Source of the DNA: Pseudoalteromonas gelatinilytica
GTDB taxonomy: Bacteria; Pseudomonadota; Gammaproteobacteria; Enterobacterales; Alteromonadaceae
Assembly: GCF_001641615.1 (NCBI RefSeq)
Contig: NZ_LRRU01000002.1
Coordinates: forward strand, 80,180 to 144,179
Direction: 5' to 3'
DNA: 64,000 nt
This document shows positions 46,286 to 54,947 of the stretch, piece by piece (position 1 is the stretch's first letter; every line of letters starts with the position of its first letter). The position numbers were made by a program, and so were the translations under genes. Below the pieces are notes generated by a model that saw only the letters and a list, made by a program, of their open reading frames with translations, was not told the origin of the DNA and made no database searches.

Positions 46286-47335
46286 GTGACAAACTACCTT
46301 AAAATTTATGATGAAGCGGCGGTAAAGCACTTATGTGTCCGCCGCGCTAACGAACTCAAAGCTTGGCAAGCCCTTGCCCTTCTCGACACTCAAGTTAACG
46401 CTCCACAAGCACTCATCGATGCAAAACAATTCGGTATTCGCTATGTCTTAGTCGGCGTATGTGAAGATATTGGTCCTCGCGCTAACTTAGGTAACGGTGG
46501 CTCAGGGCAAGCGTGGCAGGCATTTTTAAAGCGCTTTTTAAACCAAACGCATAACCAGTTTTTAAATCATGAGCGTGTGTTATTACTCGGCGAAGTGGCC
46601 CTTGATGACTTAAACCAACAAGCCGCTGACCTTGATAATAAAAACGACGTTGATTTAGCCAAACTCCGTGAATTATGCGCTGATATAGACACCCGCGTTG
46701 AGCAAGTGCTTGCGATGATTTTTGCAGCTGGTCTTGAGCCAATTGTAATCGGTGGCGGCCATAACAACTGCTTAGGTATTTTGCGTGCCCTTAGTAAGCA
46801 ACATGGTAAACCAGTCAACGCAATCAACTTAGACCCTCATGCTGATTTTAGAGAGTGTGAAGGGCGTCATAGTGGCAATGGCTTTAGATATGCGTACAGC
46901 GAGAATCACCTTGCTGATTACCATGTAATGGGTTTACACGAATTTAAAAATAACCAAGCGATTATGGATGCCCTGACAAACGCAAACTTCACGTTTGATA
47001 GTTACCAAGATATTCAAGTACGTCGCAAAGTCGATTTATCTTCAGCATGTAAACACGCATTAGCTCAGTTTGATAATGCGCCGCTTGGAGTCGAAGTAGA
47101 CCTAGACAGCATTTCATTAATGCCGGTAAGTGCTTACACCAACTGTGGCTTTAGTGTGAGTGATGCAGAACACTTTGTGCATTTAGCTGCCAGCCAAACA
47201 ACGGCTCGCTACCTTCATTTATGCGAAGGCGCCCCGTCACAACACCCGGTAGGCATAGATGCAGGCATGAACGACGCAGGCCAAATAATCACTGCTCTTG
47301 TGAATGCGTATTTGCAGGCGAGAGAGGCAAGTTAG
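46286..47335 (+). CDS. hutG: Formimidoylglutamase-like arginase-family hydrolase
   Basis: 349 residues, GTG start. Binuclear manganese ligands of the arginase family: IVIGGGHNN (His), INLDPHADFRECEG (Asp-X-His-X-Asp) and LGVEVDLDSIS (Asp-X-Asp). Family members of this type cleave N-formimidoyl-glutamate to glutamate and formamide, and hutI and hutC nearby support the histidine-degradation assignment. Agmatinase-type activity cannot be excluded by motif alone. A 15-bp tandem repeat begins 3 bp after the stop. Confidence 0.8.
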   Translation: MTNYLKIYDEAAVKHLCVRRANELKAWQALALLDTQVNAPQALIDAKQFGIRYVLVGVCEDIGPRANLGNGGSGQAWQAFLKRFLNQTHNQFLNHERVLLLGEVALDDLNQQAADLDNKNDVDLAKLRELCADIDTRVEQVLAMIFAAGLEPIVIGGGHNNCLGILRALSKQHGKPVNAINLDPHADFRECEGRHSGNGFRYAYSENHLADYHVMGLHEFKNNQAIMDALTNANFTFDSYQDIQVRRKVDLSSACKHALAQFDNAPLGVEVDLDSISLMPVSAYTNCGFSVSDAEHFVHLAASQTTARYLHLCEGAPSQHPVGIDAGMNDAGQIITALVNAYLQAREAS

Positions 47336-47338
47336 AAA

Positions 47339-47383
47339 GTTAGAAAGAGTAAAGTTAGAAAGAGTAAAGTTAGAAAGAGTAAA
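47339..47383. repeat. 15-bp tandem repeat (3 units)
   Basis: Three perfect units GTTAGAAAGAGTAAA, preceded by a partial GTTAGAAA at 47331 that includes the hutG stop codon. A perfect inverted copy of 16 bp lies at 47419-47434. Confidence 0.95.
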
Positions 47384-47434
47384 CTCTAAACAGCCCACCA
47401 TCTTAGTCAAGCCGTTCGCTAACTTTACTCTTTC
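47343..47434. terminator. Inverted repeat between convergent hutG and GGDEF/EAL genes
   Basis: GAAAGAGTAAAGTTAG (47343-47358, again 47358-47373) is the exact reverse complement of CTAACTTTACTCTTTC at 47419-47434. It can form a long-looped hairpin in either transcript. It lacks a GC-rich stem and a T run, so terminator activity is uncertain. Confidence 0.35.
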
Positions 47435-47468
47435 CCCTAGCAACTCGCTAACTGTCAATCTGACAGCG

Positions 47469-49244
47469 CTAACTTTCCCCCTGATGCTCTAACCGCCACT
47501 GTTTTAACCACGACATCATGCCTACGCTGCTAAGCGGGTAATTAAAGTAATAACCCTGAGCGGCGTAGGTGTTCAACGACTTAACAAATTTAAGTTGCTC
47601 TAGGGTTTCTACCCCTTCACAAATCACCTTGGCATTATTTTGATTATGCATATCCACCATGCCAGAAACTAGGCTTCGCACTTGGCTTTGATGGGCAAAA
47701 TCAGCAGTTAGTGAAGCAGCCACTTTGATATACTCAACATTAAGATTAGGCAGCTTAGCAAGCCAAATAGGCGTGTCACCAAAGCCATCAATACACAGCT
47801 TAATACCAATGCTATTTAGCCTTGCGACCATGGCTTTACCTTGGTCATCTAAGCTCATGAATAAATCGAGCGGACATTCAACGATTAAATCACCCGGCTC
47901 TAAACGGTGCTCAGTCATAATGCGATCGACAAATTCAATGAACTCTTCGTGCAGCATTTCTGGGCCAAACACGTTAATACTTAGAGGCAATTCAATACCT
48001 TCCATACGCAGTGCCATGGCAAGCTCAGCAGCCCGTTCAATAACATACGCAGCTACAGGGTAACTTAGGCCAGCAACACGAATATCATCAATAAATTTGT
48101 TCGCCGAAAGAATGCCTTGTTTAGGATGCTGCCAACGTAACAGCAATTCTAAAAATTCAATTTGCTCGTCGCTATTACGAATAACCGGCTGAAAATAAAG
48201 CTCAAGCTCGCTGGCAAAATCGAGATGAGCTAATTCGCGTAGGCGTGCTTGCTGTTCTAGTTGCTCAATCATCATTTGCGGATGATAAGGCACAATAGCT
48301 CGCTCAGGGTTTGAATCAAGGGCAAGGTTGGCAAATGAAATCAGGTTCTCGAAGCTATACTCTGGTTCGTCACAGTTCACATAACTGGCGCGTACTTTAA
48401 CTTCAATCGTACAATTAGCAACGTTGAATGGCTTTAATGTTACTTGCCTAATTTGGCTTATCAGCTGCTCATGAAGATGCTTTTGCTCTTCAAGCGAGCA
48501 AATAAAAGCAAAGTTTAAGCCCCCTAAATGTGCCAGCTTTTCAGCCTTTCCAGCAGAACTAGGCATGCTAAGCACAGCATCAACACTGAGTTGCTGTTTA
48601 ATACGAGTCGCCGATTGCGCTAATAATAAATCCCCAAAATCACGACCAATATGCTGGTTAACATCGTTAAAACCTTCAAGGCGGATCATCACTAACGCAC
48701 AGTTTGCTGAGTGTTCTTCGCTCCAAGCAACAAACGTATTTTTTAGCGCATTACGATCCGGTAAGCCAGTGAGAGGGGTGGCATCTAAGTCATCATTATG
48801 GAGCGGCTCAATTTCAACCTGCTCTTCATCCTCTGGCTCTTCATAATTAAAAAAGCCTGAAACAGATAAAATAACTACCGAAAAAACAAGCCAATATAAA
48901 GCATTGTCGAGTAATAAATGGGCAGAGTATAAAACCGCAAACGAAATAGCGGCGGCGACACTCAATATTATGGCAAGCCAATTTGTGGTGCGAAATGCTT
49001 GCCATAAATGAAAGCATAAACTTAAAGCGAGTAAAATAACTAGCCAAGGTAAGCCTAAGCTTAAAATTGCTAAACCTAATACGCCATTAACGACTAGGCT
49101 TAGCCTTAAAATTGGGTTACGGGTTACGCATAAGGCACAGATCATTGCCATAAAAACGCTACCAGCTAAAAACACTGGCACAACATCACTTGTTAAATTT
49201 ACGAGTTGGGTGCTGCTACTCGCTAAACTAAAAATCAATGACAT
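47469..49244 (-). CDS. Membrane GGDEF/EAL protein with eroded catalytic motifs
   Basis: 591 residues from ATG 49244 (a TTG at 49253 is in frame). About six hydrophobic segments in residues 1-140, an acidic linker (EEPEDEEQVEIEP), a GGDEF domain (TPLTGLPDRNAL...) whose signature reads LGGLNFAF, and an EAL domain reading FLELLLRW. In the latter DDFG is IDGFG, KID is IKVA, while EGVET and AQGYYF are kept. Loss of the GGDEF motif and of one catalytic aspartate argues against both activities. The gene begins 28 bp after the hutI stop on the same strand. Confidence 0.85.
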   Translation of the reverse strand: MSLIFSLASSSTQLVNLTSDVVPVFLAGSVFMAMICALCVTRNPILRLSLVVNGVLGLAILSLGLPWLVILLALSLCFHLWQAFRTTNWLAIILSVAAAISFAVLYSAHLLLDNALYWLVFSVVILSVSGFFNYEEPEDEEQVEIEPLHNDDLDATPLTGLPDRNALKNTFVAWSEEHSANCALVMIRLEGFNDVNQHIGRDFGDLLLAQSATRIKQQLSVDAVLSMPSSAGKAEKLAHLGGLNFAFICSLEEQKHLHEQLISQIRQVTLKPFNVANCTIEVKVRASYVNCDEPEYSFENLISFANLALDSNPERAIVPYHPQMMIEQLEQQARLRELAHLDFASELELYFQPVIRNSDEQIEFLELLLRWQHPKQGILSANKFIDDIRVAGLSYPVAAYVIERAAELAMALRMEGIELPLSINVFGPEMLHEEFIEFVDRIMTEHRLEPGDLIVECPLDLFMSLDDQGKAMVARLNSIGIKLCIDGFGDTPIWLAKLPNLNVEYIKVAASLTADFAHQSQVRSLVSGMVDMHNQNNAKVICEGVETLEQLKFVKSLNTYAAQGYYFNYPLSSVGMMSWLKQWRLEHQGES

Positions 49245-49272
49245 GTAATCCAAACTGCGTAATAAAACTTAT

Positions 49273-50514
49273 CTAACTAAGTCTACCCAAAATCCACAGA
49301 TTTAACAGTTTATTTACGCCGAATTGGTAACTTAATTGTGCTGGGTGGGATATTTGCCAATGAGCAATATCAGCTCGAGCCCCTACCTTTAACACGCCAC
49401 GATCGTCAAGACCCAAGGCACCCGCGGCGTTTCGTGTTACACCAGCTAATGCCTGCTCTGGTGTCATACGGAAAATAGTGCACGCCATATTCATCATTAA
49501 GTGCAATGAACATAATGGTGAAGTGCCAGGGTTAAAGTCAGTTGAAATGGCGATCGGAACTTGGTATTGCTGGAGTAGCTCGATTGGCGGATATTTTGTT
49601 TCGCGTAAAAAGTAAAATGCACCCGGTAACAATACCGCTGCAGTGCCCGCTTTGGCCATTGCTTGAATGCCAGCTTCATCTAAGTGTTCAATATGATCTG
49701 CCGATAAGCCATTAAACTCTGCAACAAGCTCTGCACCATGTTGATTAGATAGCTGCTCAGCGTGCAACTTAACCGGTAAGTTGTGCTTTTTAGCCGCTTC
49801 AAACACTCGGCGAGTTTGCTCATTGCTAAAGCCAACGTTTTCACAAAAAGCATCAACTGCATCAGCTAAATCAGCTTCAACAACACGGTCAAGCATTTCA
49901 CCGCAAACAAGCTCTATGTATTCATCGCTACGGCCTTTATATTCTGGTGGTAATGCATGGGCACCTAAAAACGTGGTTTTAACATCAACCGGGTGATTTT
50001 CACCGAGTAAACGAGCCACTTCGAGTAGCTTAATTTCGTTTTCGCAATCAAGACCATAGCCAGATTTAATCTCTACCGTCGTCACGCCTTCTGCGTATAA
50101 CGCATTTAAACGCTCTTTTGCACTGACAAATAAGCTTTCGTGATCAGCTTCGCGGGTTGCACGCACGGTGCTTGCTATGCCGCCACCATTAGCAGCGATT
50201 TGCTCATAGCTCACACCTTGTAAACGCTGCTCAAATTCTTCTGCGCGGCTACCGGCAAATACTAAGTGCGTGTGGCAATCAATCAACCCAGGTGTTAACC
50301 ACTGCCCTTTTGCAGACACGGTAGGCGTTGCTAGCGCATCAAACTTTCGTAAATCGGTTTGTGCACCTAACCAGGCAATTTTGCCATCTTTAACGGCAAT
50401 TGCTGCATTTTCAATGGCGCCGTATGGTGCATCGATAGCAGGATCCATTGTGGCGATATTGGCATCTGTGATCACTAAATCCCAGAGCGCTTGGTCATTG
50501 TTGGTTGTGTGCAT
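49273..50514 (-). CDS. hutI: Imidazolonepropionase
   Basis: 413 residues, amidohydrolase fold. Metal motif [14 protein letters not shown], substrate region [63 protein letters not shown], and [10 protein letters not shown]. Opens the imidazolone ring to N-formimidoyl-glutamate, the substrate of HutG. Divergent from hutC; a palindrome lies in the shared gap. Confidence 0.96.
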   Translation of the reverse strand: MHTTNNDQALWDLVITDANIATMDPAIDAPYGAIENAAIAVKDGKIAWLGAQTDLRKFDALATPTVSAKGQWLTPGLIDCHTHLVFAGSRAEEFEQRLQGVSYEQIAANGGGIASTVRATREADHESLFVSAKERLNALYAEGVTTVEIKSGYGLDCENEIKLLEVARLLGENHPVDVKTTFLGAHALPPEYKGRSDEYIELVCGEMLDRVVEADLADAVDAFCENVGFSNEQTRRVFEAAKKHNLPVKLHAEQLSNQHGAELVAEFNGLSADHIEHLDEAGIQAMAKAGTAAVLLPGAFYFLRETKYPPIELLQQYQVPIAISTDFNPGTSPLCSLHLMMNMACTIFRMTPEQALAGVTRNAAGALGLDDRGVLKVGARADIAHWQISHPAQLSYQFGVNKLLNLWILGRLS

Positions 50515-50590
50515 TTTTCACCTATTTTGATGCTTGCAAAAGACTCAACGAGAGCCTAGATTTTAATTTGCTTAAAGTTTATCAACTCGT

Positions 50591-50604
50591 CTTGTATATA
50601 CAAG
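50591..50604. promoter_or_regulatory. Probable HutC operator
   Basis: CTTGTATATACAAG is a perfect 14-bp palindrome, 77 bp upstream of hutI and 53 bp upstream of hutC. It contains TGTA-N2-TACA, the core reported for HutC operators in Pseudomonas. Confidence 0.75.
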
Positions 50605-50656
50605 GAAATTATGTCACCCTGTAACACACTGTTAACTTATAAATAAACTTTTCATA

Positions 50657-51364
50657 ATGAGCGTCCCTAAGTTTGCGCAAATAAAAGAATTCATTCTGGA
50701 AAATATTCAATCGGGAGAATGGCAAGAAAACGACCGCGTCCCTTCTGAAAACGAACTCACCAGTCAATTTCAAGTTAGCCGTATGACAGCACGGCGCGCG
50801 CTATGTGAATTAACCGATGCCGGTATTTTAACTCGCAGCCAAGGCCAAGGTACTTTTGTTGCCAGCTTCAAATCACAATCATCGTTATTAGAAATCAAAA
50901 ACATTGCCGATGAAGTTAAGGCACGAAACAGTGATTACAGTTGTACAATTTTAGTAATGGAATCTATTCGCGCAATCGCCCCCATCGCAATTGCTTTGGG
51001 TGTCGAAGTCGACAGCCACGTTTATCGAAGTGTGATTGTGCACAATGAAAACGAGCAACCTTTGCAAGTTGAGGAGCGTTTTGTGAACCCCGCTCTTGCT
51101 AAAGATTACTTACAACAAGATTTTCACAGCCTAACACCCCATGAATACTTATCGCTAAATGCCCCGCTCACCGAGGCTCGTCACACGGTCGAAGCGATCA
51201 TGCCCAACCAAGAAATGTGTGAATGGCTCAACCTTTACAACGAAGAACCATGCTTACAAGTGATCCGCCGAACGTGGTCATCGCAAGGCATTGTAAGCTT
51301 TGCGCGCTTAGTTTCGCCGGGTAGTAAATACCGACTGGGAGGCCACCTTACTTTTAAAAAGTAG
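50657..51364 (+). CDS. hutC: Histidine utilization repressor HutC (GntR family)
   Basis: 235 residues. N-terminal winged helix (VPSENELTSQFQVSRMTARRALCELTDAGILTRSQGQGTFV) and C-terminal UTRA ligand domain (about 80-230: PLQVEERFVNPALAKDYLQQDF, PCLQVIRRTWSS). In known systems urocanate releases HutC from DNA. Divergent from hutI, so likely autoregulated. Its stop codon directly abuts the stop codon of the next convergent gene. Confidence 0.92.
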   Translation: MSVPKFAQIKEFILENIQSGEWQENDRVPSENELTSQFQVSRMTARRALCELTDAGILTRSQGQGTFVASFKSQSSLLEIKNIADEVKARNSDYSCTILVMESIRAIAPIAIALGVEVDSHVYRSVIVHNENEQPLQVEERFVNPALAKDYLQQDFHSLTPHEYLSLNAPLTEARHTVEAIMPNQEMCEWLNLYNEEPCLQVIRRTWSSQGIVSFARLVSPGSKYRLGGHLTFKK

Positions 51365-52135
51365 TTAAATAGGCGCTTGATAACGAAAACTCAGTGACTC
51401 AATCGCCGAGCCATCAATGATACGTTCGCCTTTATCATCGTTAGTAAAAGTGGGTGGTTGATTACCCTGCTCAATGCATTTTTGCTGGTAGTAATCCGCT
51501 TTTATTGGATGCGCCGGATTTACCACATTATAAATGTTGCTCGCGCTAGACCAATTTTCGAGTACAGAAAAAGTCGCCGCTATCACGTCTTGCTGCTGTA
51601 CCATGTTCACCACTTGCTGGCTTGAACTAGACAGCTTTTTTCCAGCAACAAACTTTCCTGGATCGCGCCCAGGCCCGACTAGGCCTGCCAAACGCAATAC
51701 TTTACCACCGGCACTTAGCACTAACTGCTCAGCATCAAATAGCTGTTGTTGGCGTGCTGATTGGCAATTAATTATTGTGCTCTCATCGTAATGACCATTA
51801 TCAGCAGGGTAAACACCTGTCGAAGAACATAAAATAAAGCCTTTACACTTTAGCTGCTTGGCAAGCTCAAGCCCTGCTTGCAAAGTGGCTAAATAATTAC
51901 TTTCTGAGCTGCGACTACGCGGTGGAATTGCACACACCCACCATGCCTCTTCAAGCGATACATCATGTACAAGCTCATCGCCAACAAACGCAAACTGACG
52001 CTGAAAATCATGTTCGTGCTCGCGACTACGGTGTGTGCCTTGCACTTGCCATGCTAATTCTTTTGCCTTAAGACAAAGAGCTTGGCCGAGCCAACCTGCG
52101 CCTAACACTACCATTTTGTTATCACTAACAGTCAT
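51365..52135 (-). CDS. NAD-dependent epimerase-like protein (YeeZ type)
   Basis: 256 residues. Rossmann motif MVVLGAGWLGQALCLKAKELAWQVQGTHRS at the N-terminus, GFILCSSTGVYPADNGHYDEST (SDR active-site serine region), and KVLRLAGLVGPGRDPGKFVAGK. This matches extended-SDR proteins annotated as YeeZ. A Tyr-X3-Lys catalytic pair is not obvious. Substrate unknown; the neighbours give no clue. Confidence 0.7.
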   Translation of the reverse strand: MTVSDNKMVVLGAGWLGQALCLKAKELAWQVQGTHRSREHEHDFQRQFAFVGDELVHDVSLEEAWWVCAIPPRSRSSESNYLATLQAGLELAKQLKCKGFILCSSTGVYPADNGHYDESTIINCQSARQQQLFDAEQLVLSAGGKVLRLAGLVGPGRDPGKFVAGKKLSSSSQQVVNMVQQQDVIAATFSVLENWSSASNIYNVVNPAHPIKADYYQQKCIEQGNQPPTFTNDDKGERIIDGSAIESLSFRYQAPI

Positions 52136-52258
52136 TTAGTAACTTACCTTATGTATTATGTAATATTTTATTAATAACCATCGCTTTGCAGTGTAGCGAT
52201 TTGGGTGCAAATATGATTAGATAGGTAACTCTACCCGATAATAAAAACACGTGCACCT

Positions 52259-54283
52259 ATGTTAAATAACCTCTCTTTACGTAAAAAAATATTACTACTC
52301 ATCGGCGGGACGATAAGTGTACTACTGATCATCGCGTCTAGTTTTTTTGTTAGCCATATTGCTGATCTATCGCGCCAAGCTATTCAACGCGAAGCCGACA
52401 GCTATTTACAGAGTGAGCGACTTTCAATGCAAGGTTACTTTGCCAAATACGGTAAAGTAGTACAAACCTTCGTGACAAATCCGCATTTAGTGAATTGGTT
52501 CGACAACTGGACTAAACGTGACCAAAGCCTTGATAACCAGCCTGGATACGACAGCGTTAATCAAGATTTTGTCCGTATCAGTGGCAACGATGACAACATC
52601 TTATCTGCCTTCTTTGCATCTGCAACAACAGGTGAGTATTTCAAAGAAAACGAGCGTACCAGTCATTACAACGGCCAGCCTTATTACGCTTATAAACGTG
52701 GTTGGTGGCAAGACGCTCTAAAGATCAACAAACTCTATGTAGGCCCAATTTCTGTGGATTTAACCACAGGTAATGCCTCTGCAGTTGTACAACAGCCTGT
52801 TTATAAACAAAACAAGCTTGTTGGCTTTGGTGGTGTTGATTTACAGCTTAATAATATCAACGACATGGTTGAAGCTATTCGCTTTAATGGCCAAGGCTTT
52901 GGTTTCTTACTTGATGGCAACCAAAAGGTTGTGCACTTTTCTAAACGCACTGGCCACAAGCTGTCTGTGACTGACGAAGGTCCGAATGGCAAAGAAGGTT
53001 TAGATGCCCTCGAAAAACAATTTAGCGACACTTCAGGCTTTAGCGAATTAAACCGCGCGATGAAAAGCCAAAAAGATGGTAGTAGCTTTGTCACATTTAA
53101 AGGTGAGCAATATTACGTTGTATACAACCGCCTTGAATTAGAAACCCCTTACCTTGATTGGTACGTGGGTATTTTAATACCAACCAGTATGATTGATGAG
53201 CCAGTAAACGATGCGGTGATGACAACCACAACATCAGTGATCATCATTATCGCGATTATCATTGCGATGATCTTCTGGGCCACGCAAATGATCACCAAGC
53301 CACTGACTAAACTGACTTACATCATGCGTGATATCGCATCAGGTGATGGCGATTTAACACAAAAAATCGAAATCAAGAGTCATGACGAAGTGGGTCAACT
53401 TGCTCATCACATGAACACCTTCATCGATAAATTGCGCGCGATGATGCTTAATACTGCCGCGCAGGCTGAGCAACTAAGCCAAGCTGCGAGTCAGTTGAAA
53501 ATTGTTTCGCAAAAAACGAACGATGAAATTCAGCAAGAAAAGCAACAAGTTGACAGTGTGAGTGCGGCTGTAACCGAAATGGCGTCTACGGTGATGGAAA
53601 TCTCGCGTAATGCTCAGCACACTAATAATGCAGCTGAAGAAGTACAAACTATTACTGCAGATGGCACTAAACGCTCGACTCAAGCTCAGTCAGTAATGAC
53701 CGCTCTGGCGAGTCACATCGGTGAAGCATCTAAAGTCGTTGCGGGTCTTGAGCAAGAAAGTGGCAATATCGGTGCGGTAGTGGATGTTATCAACTCAATT
53801 GCTGAGCAAACTAACTTACTGGCACTGAATGCGGCAATAGAAGCAGCCCGTGCAGGTGAGCAAGGCCGAGGCTTCGCAGTTGTTGCCGACGAAGTTCGTT
53901 CACTGGCAAGCAGAACGCAAGAATCTACTGATGATATTCGCAATATGATCAGCCGTTTACAACAAATTGCTCAACAAGCATCAACCATGATGCAACAAGG
54001 TCAAGAACGTGCTGAAGGCTCAGTTGAGCAAACACAAATTGTATTGCAAGCACTGCAAGATATCGCGCAATCAGTGACAAATGTACAAGATCAAAGTCAT
54101 CAAATTGCGACTTCGACAGAACAGCAGACTGTGGTTGCAGAAGATATCAACAATAGCTTGGCAGCGATTAATCACTTAGTGAATAGCACTGCGGATCATG
54201 CCCATGAATTGGCGGATGAAGCACGTGATTTGAATGAATTAGCTGCGTCTTTAAATAAGACTGTTAATCAATTTAAGTTATAA
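52259..54283 (+). CDS. Methyl-accepting chemotaxis protein with dCache sensor
   Basis: 674 residues. Transmembrane helices (about 11-31 and 318-340) flank a periplasmic dCache-type double PAS domain ([86 protein letters not shown]). HAMP ([26 protein letters not shown]) and the signalling tip [41 protein letters not shown] follow. dCache receptors often sense amino acids or carboxylates. No CheB/CheR pentapeptide. Confidence 0.92.
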   Translation: MLNNLSLRKKILLLIGGTISVLLIIASSFFVSHIADLSRQAIQREADSYLQSERLSMQGYFAKYGKVVQTFVTNPHLVNWFDNWTKRDQSLDNQPGYDSVNQDFVRISGNDDNILSAFFASATTGEYFKENERTSHYNGQPYYAYKRGWWQDALKINKLYVGPISVDLTTGNASAVVQQPVYKQNKLVGFGGVDLQLNNINDMVEAIRFNGQGFGFLLDGNQKVVHFSKRTGHKLSVTDEGPNGKEGLDALEKQFSDTSGFSELNRAMKSQKDGSSFVTFKGEQYYVVYNRLELETPYLDWYVGILIPTSMIDEPVNDAVMTTTTSVIIIIAIIIAMIFWATQMITKPLTKLTYIMRDIASGDGDLTQKIEIKSHDEVGQLAHHMNTFIDKLRAMMLNTAAQAEQLSQAASQLKIVSQKTNDEIQQEKQQVDSVSAAVTEMASTVMEISRNAQHTNNAAEEVQTITADGTKRSTQAQSVMTALASHIGEASKVVAGLEQESGNIGAVVDVINSIAEQTNLLALNAAIEAARAGEQGRGFAVVADEVRSLASRTQESTDDIRNMISRLQQIAQQASTMMQQGQERAEGSVEQTQIVLQALQDIAQSVTNVQDQSHQIATSTEQQTVVAEDINNSLAAINHLVNSTADHAHELADEARDLNELAASLNKTVNQFKL

Positions 54284-54477
54284 AGATAAATTGCTGAAGT
54301 AGTTAAAAACCCGATGTCACCTGAAGATGACATCGGGTTTTTATCGTCAGCCTTCCCTGTTAATCGTGGCGCAACCGCTTTCGCGTGTTCCATAAATTCG
54401 TGCCACTGTTGCTTGTTCCATAAAGCAACTCCTTTGTCGGTCAATCCTTGTGTTGGTTGCGTTTGTACTTGTTCCAT
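54268..54477 (-). CDS. Small ALW/QW/FM-motif protein A, unknown
   Basis: 69 residues. A textbook ribosome-binding site AGGAGG stands 7 bp before the ATG. The product begins [16 protein letters not shown] and contains [17 protein letters not shown], which aligns with ALWSSAQWQRFMDKV of the next small gene. Residues from about 46 on are encoded through the terminator hairpin of the convergent chemoreceptor gene, and the last 16 bp overlap that gene. The functional part may be the first 45 residues. No known family recognised. Confidence 0.6.
   Translation of the reverse strand: MEQVQTQPTQGLTDKGVALWNKQQWHEFMEHAKAVAPRLTGKADDKNPMSSSGDIGFLTTSAIYLYNLN
54305..54342 (+). terminator. Terminator of dCache-MCP gene
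   Basis: A perfect 15-bp stem with an 8-nt loop and a T run, 20 bp after the chemoreceptor stop. It lies inside the small minus-strand gene 54268-54477. Confidence 0.88.
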
Positions 54478-54527
54478 ATAGTCCCCTCCTTACGCTAGCT
54501 TCATCCTGTTTGGCTCCCAGCCTAAGC

Positions 54528-54641
54528 TTATTCCTTGCTGTCATTTCCGTTCACTTTATCCATAAAGCGTTGCCATTGTGCGCTACTCCATAACGCCTTG
54601 TTACTTCCTTGTTGTCCTTTGTGCTTAGCTACATTGTCCAT
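54528..54641 (-). CDS. Small ALW/QW/FM-motif protein B, unknown
   Basis: 37 residues, too short for most gene finders. AAGGAG lies 8 bp before the ATG at 54641; the frame is open to 54710, but that start has no spaced Shine-Dalgarno. The product starts MDNVAKHKGQQGSNKALWSS and continues AQWQRFMDKVNGNDSKE. It shares with protein A an M-[DE]-[NQ]-V start, a QG, and ALW-x3/4-QW-x2-FM. Hydrophilic, no signal peptide. Confidence 0.6.
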   Translation of the reverse strand: MDNVAKHKGQQGSNKALWSSAQWQRFMDKVNGNDSKE

Positions 54642-54731
54642 ACTGTAAACTCCTTGCGGTTTATCGTCCGTTACTCCTACAGCCCTTCCTTGCTGTGCTC
54701 CATTACCCATCCTTGCTAATTAATGCGGTGA

Positions 54732-54890
54732 TTATCGCTTAGCGATGATATACACAGCATGAATCAAACCTGGAATGTACCCTAATAAGGTTAAAAGAAT
54801 ATTAATCCAGAACTGCGCACCTAAACCTACCTGTAAAAATACGCCGAGAGGTGGAATTAAAACCGATAAAATAATACGTATTAAATCCAT
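54732..54890 (-). CDS. Pmp3/YqaE (UPF0057) family small membrane protein
   Basis: 52 residues, with AAGGAG 6 bp before the ATG. The sequence starts MDLIRIILSVLIPPLGVFLQ, then VGLGAQFWINILLTLLGYIPG and HAVYIIAKR: two membrane helices with the family's PPLGVFLQxG and LLTLLGYIPGxIHAxYII signatures. Homologues are induced by salt, cold or envelope stress and influence membrane potential. It is followed on the same strand by the two ALW/QW/FM genes and preceded by the BON gene. Confidence 0.92.
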   Translation of the reverse strand: MDLIRIILSVLIPPLGVFLQVGLGAQFWINILLTLLGYIPGLIHAVYIIAKR

Positions 54891-54912
54891 GACTCACTCC
54901 TTGAAAAAGATA

Positions 54913-54932
54913 AGCCCAGCCAAAGCTGGGCT
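54913..54932 (-). terminator. Hairpin between BON gene and Pmp3 gene
   Basis: AGCCCAGC/GCTGGGCT stem with a 4-nt loop, followed on the minus strand by TATCTTTTTC. It may be a partial terminator lowering expression of the downstream genes. Confidence 0.65.
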
Positions 54933-54947
54933 ATATAGGGCTTGCTA

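Noticed and set aside
47237..47458. Minus-strand ORF with FTLSN repeats
   Set aside because: Translation of the 15-bp array, antisense to hutG; no coding signs.
54347..54544. 65-residue minus-strand ORF overlapping protein A
   Set aside because: Different frame over a gene with a far better ribosome-binding site and a paralogue; no domain.
54642..54710. 23-codon N-terminal extension of protein B
   Set aside because: Its ATG has AAGG directly adjacent without spacing, while the internal ATG has AAGGAG at 8 bp and aligns with the start of protein A.
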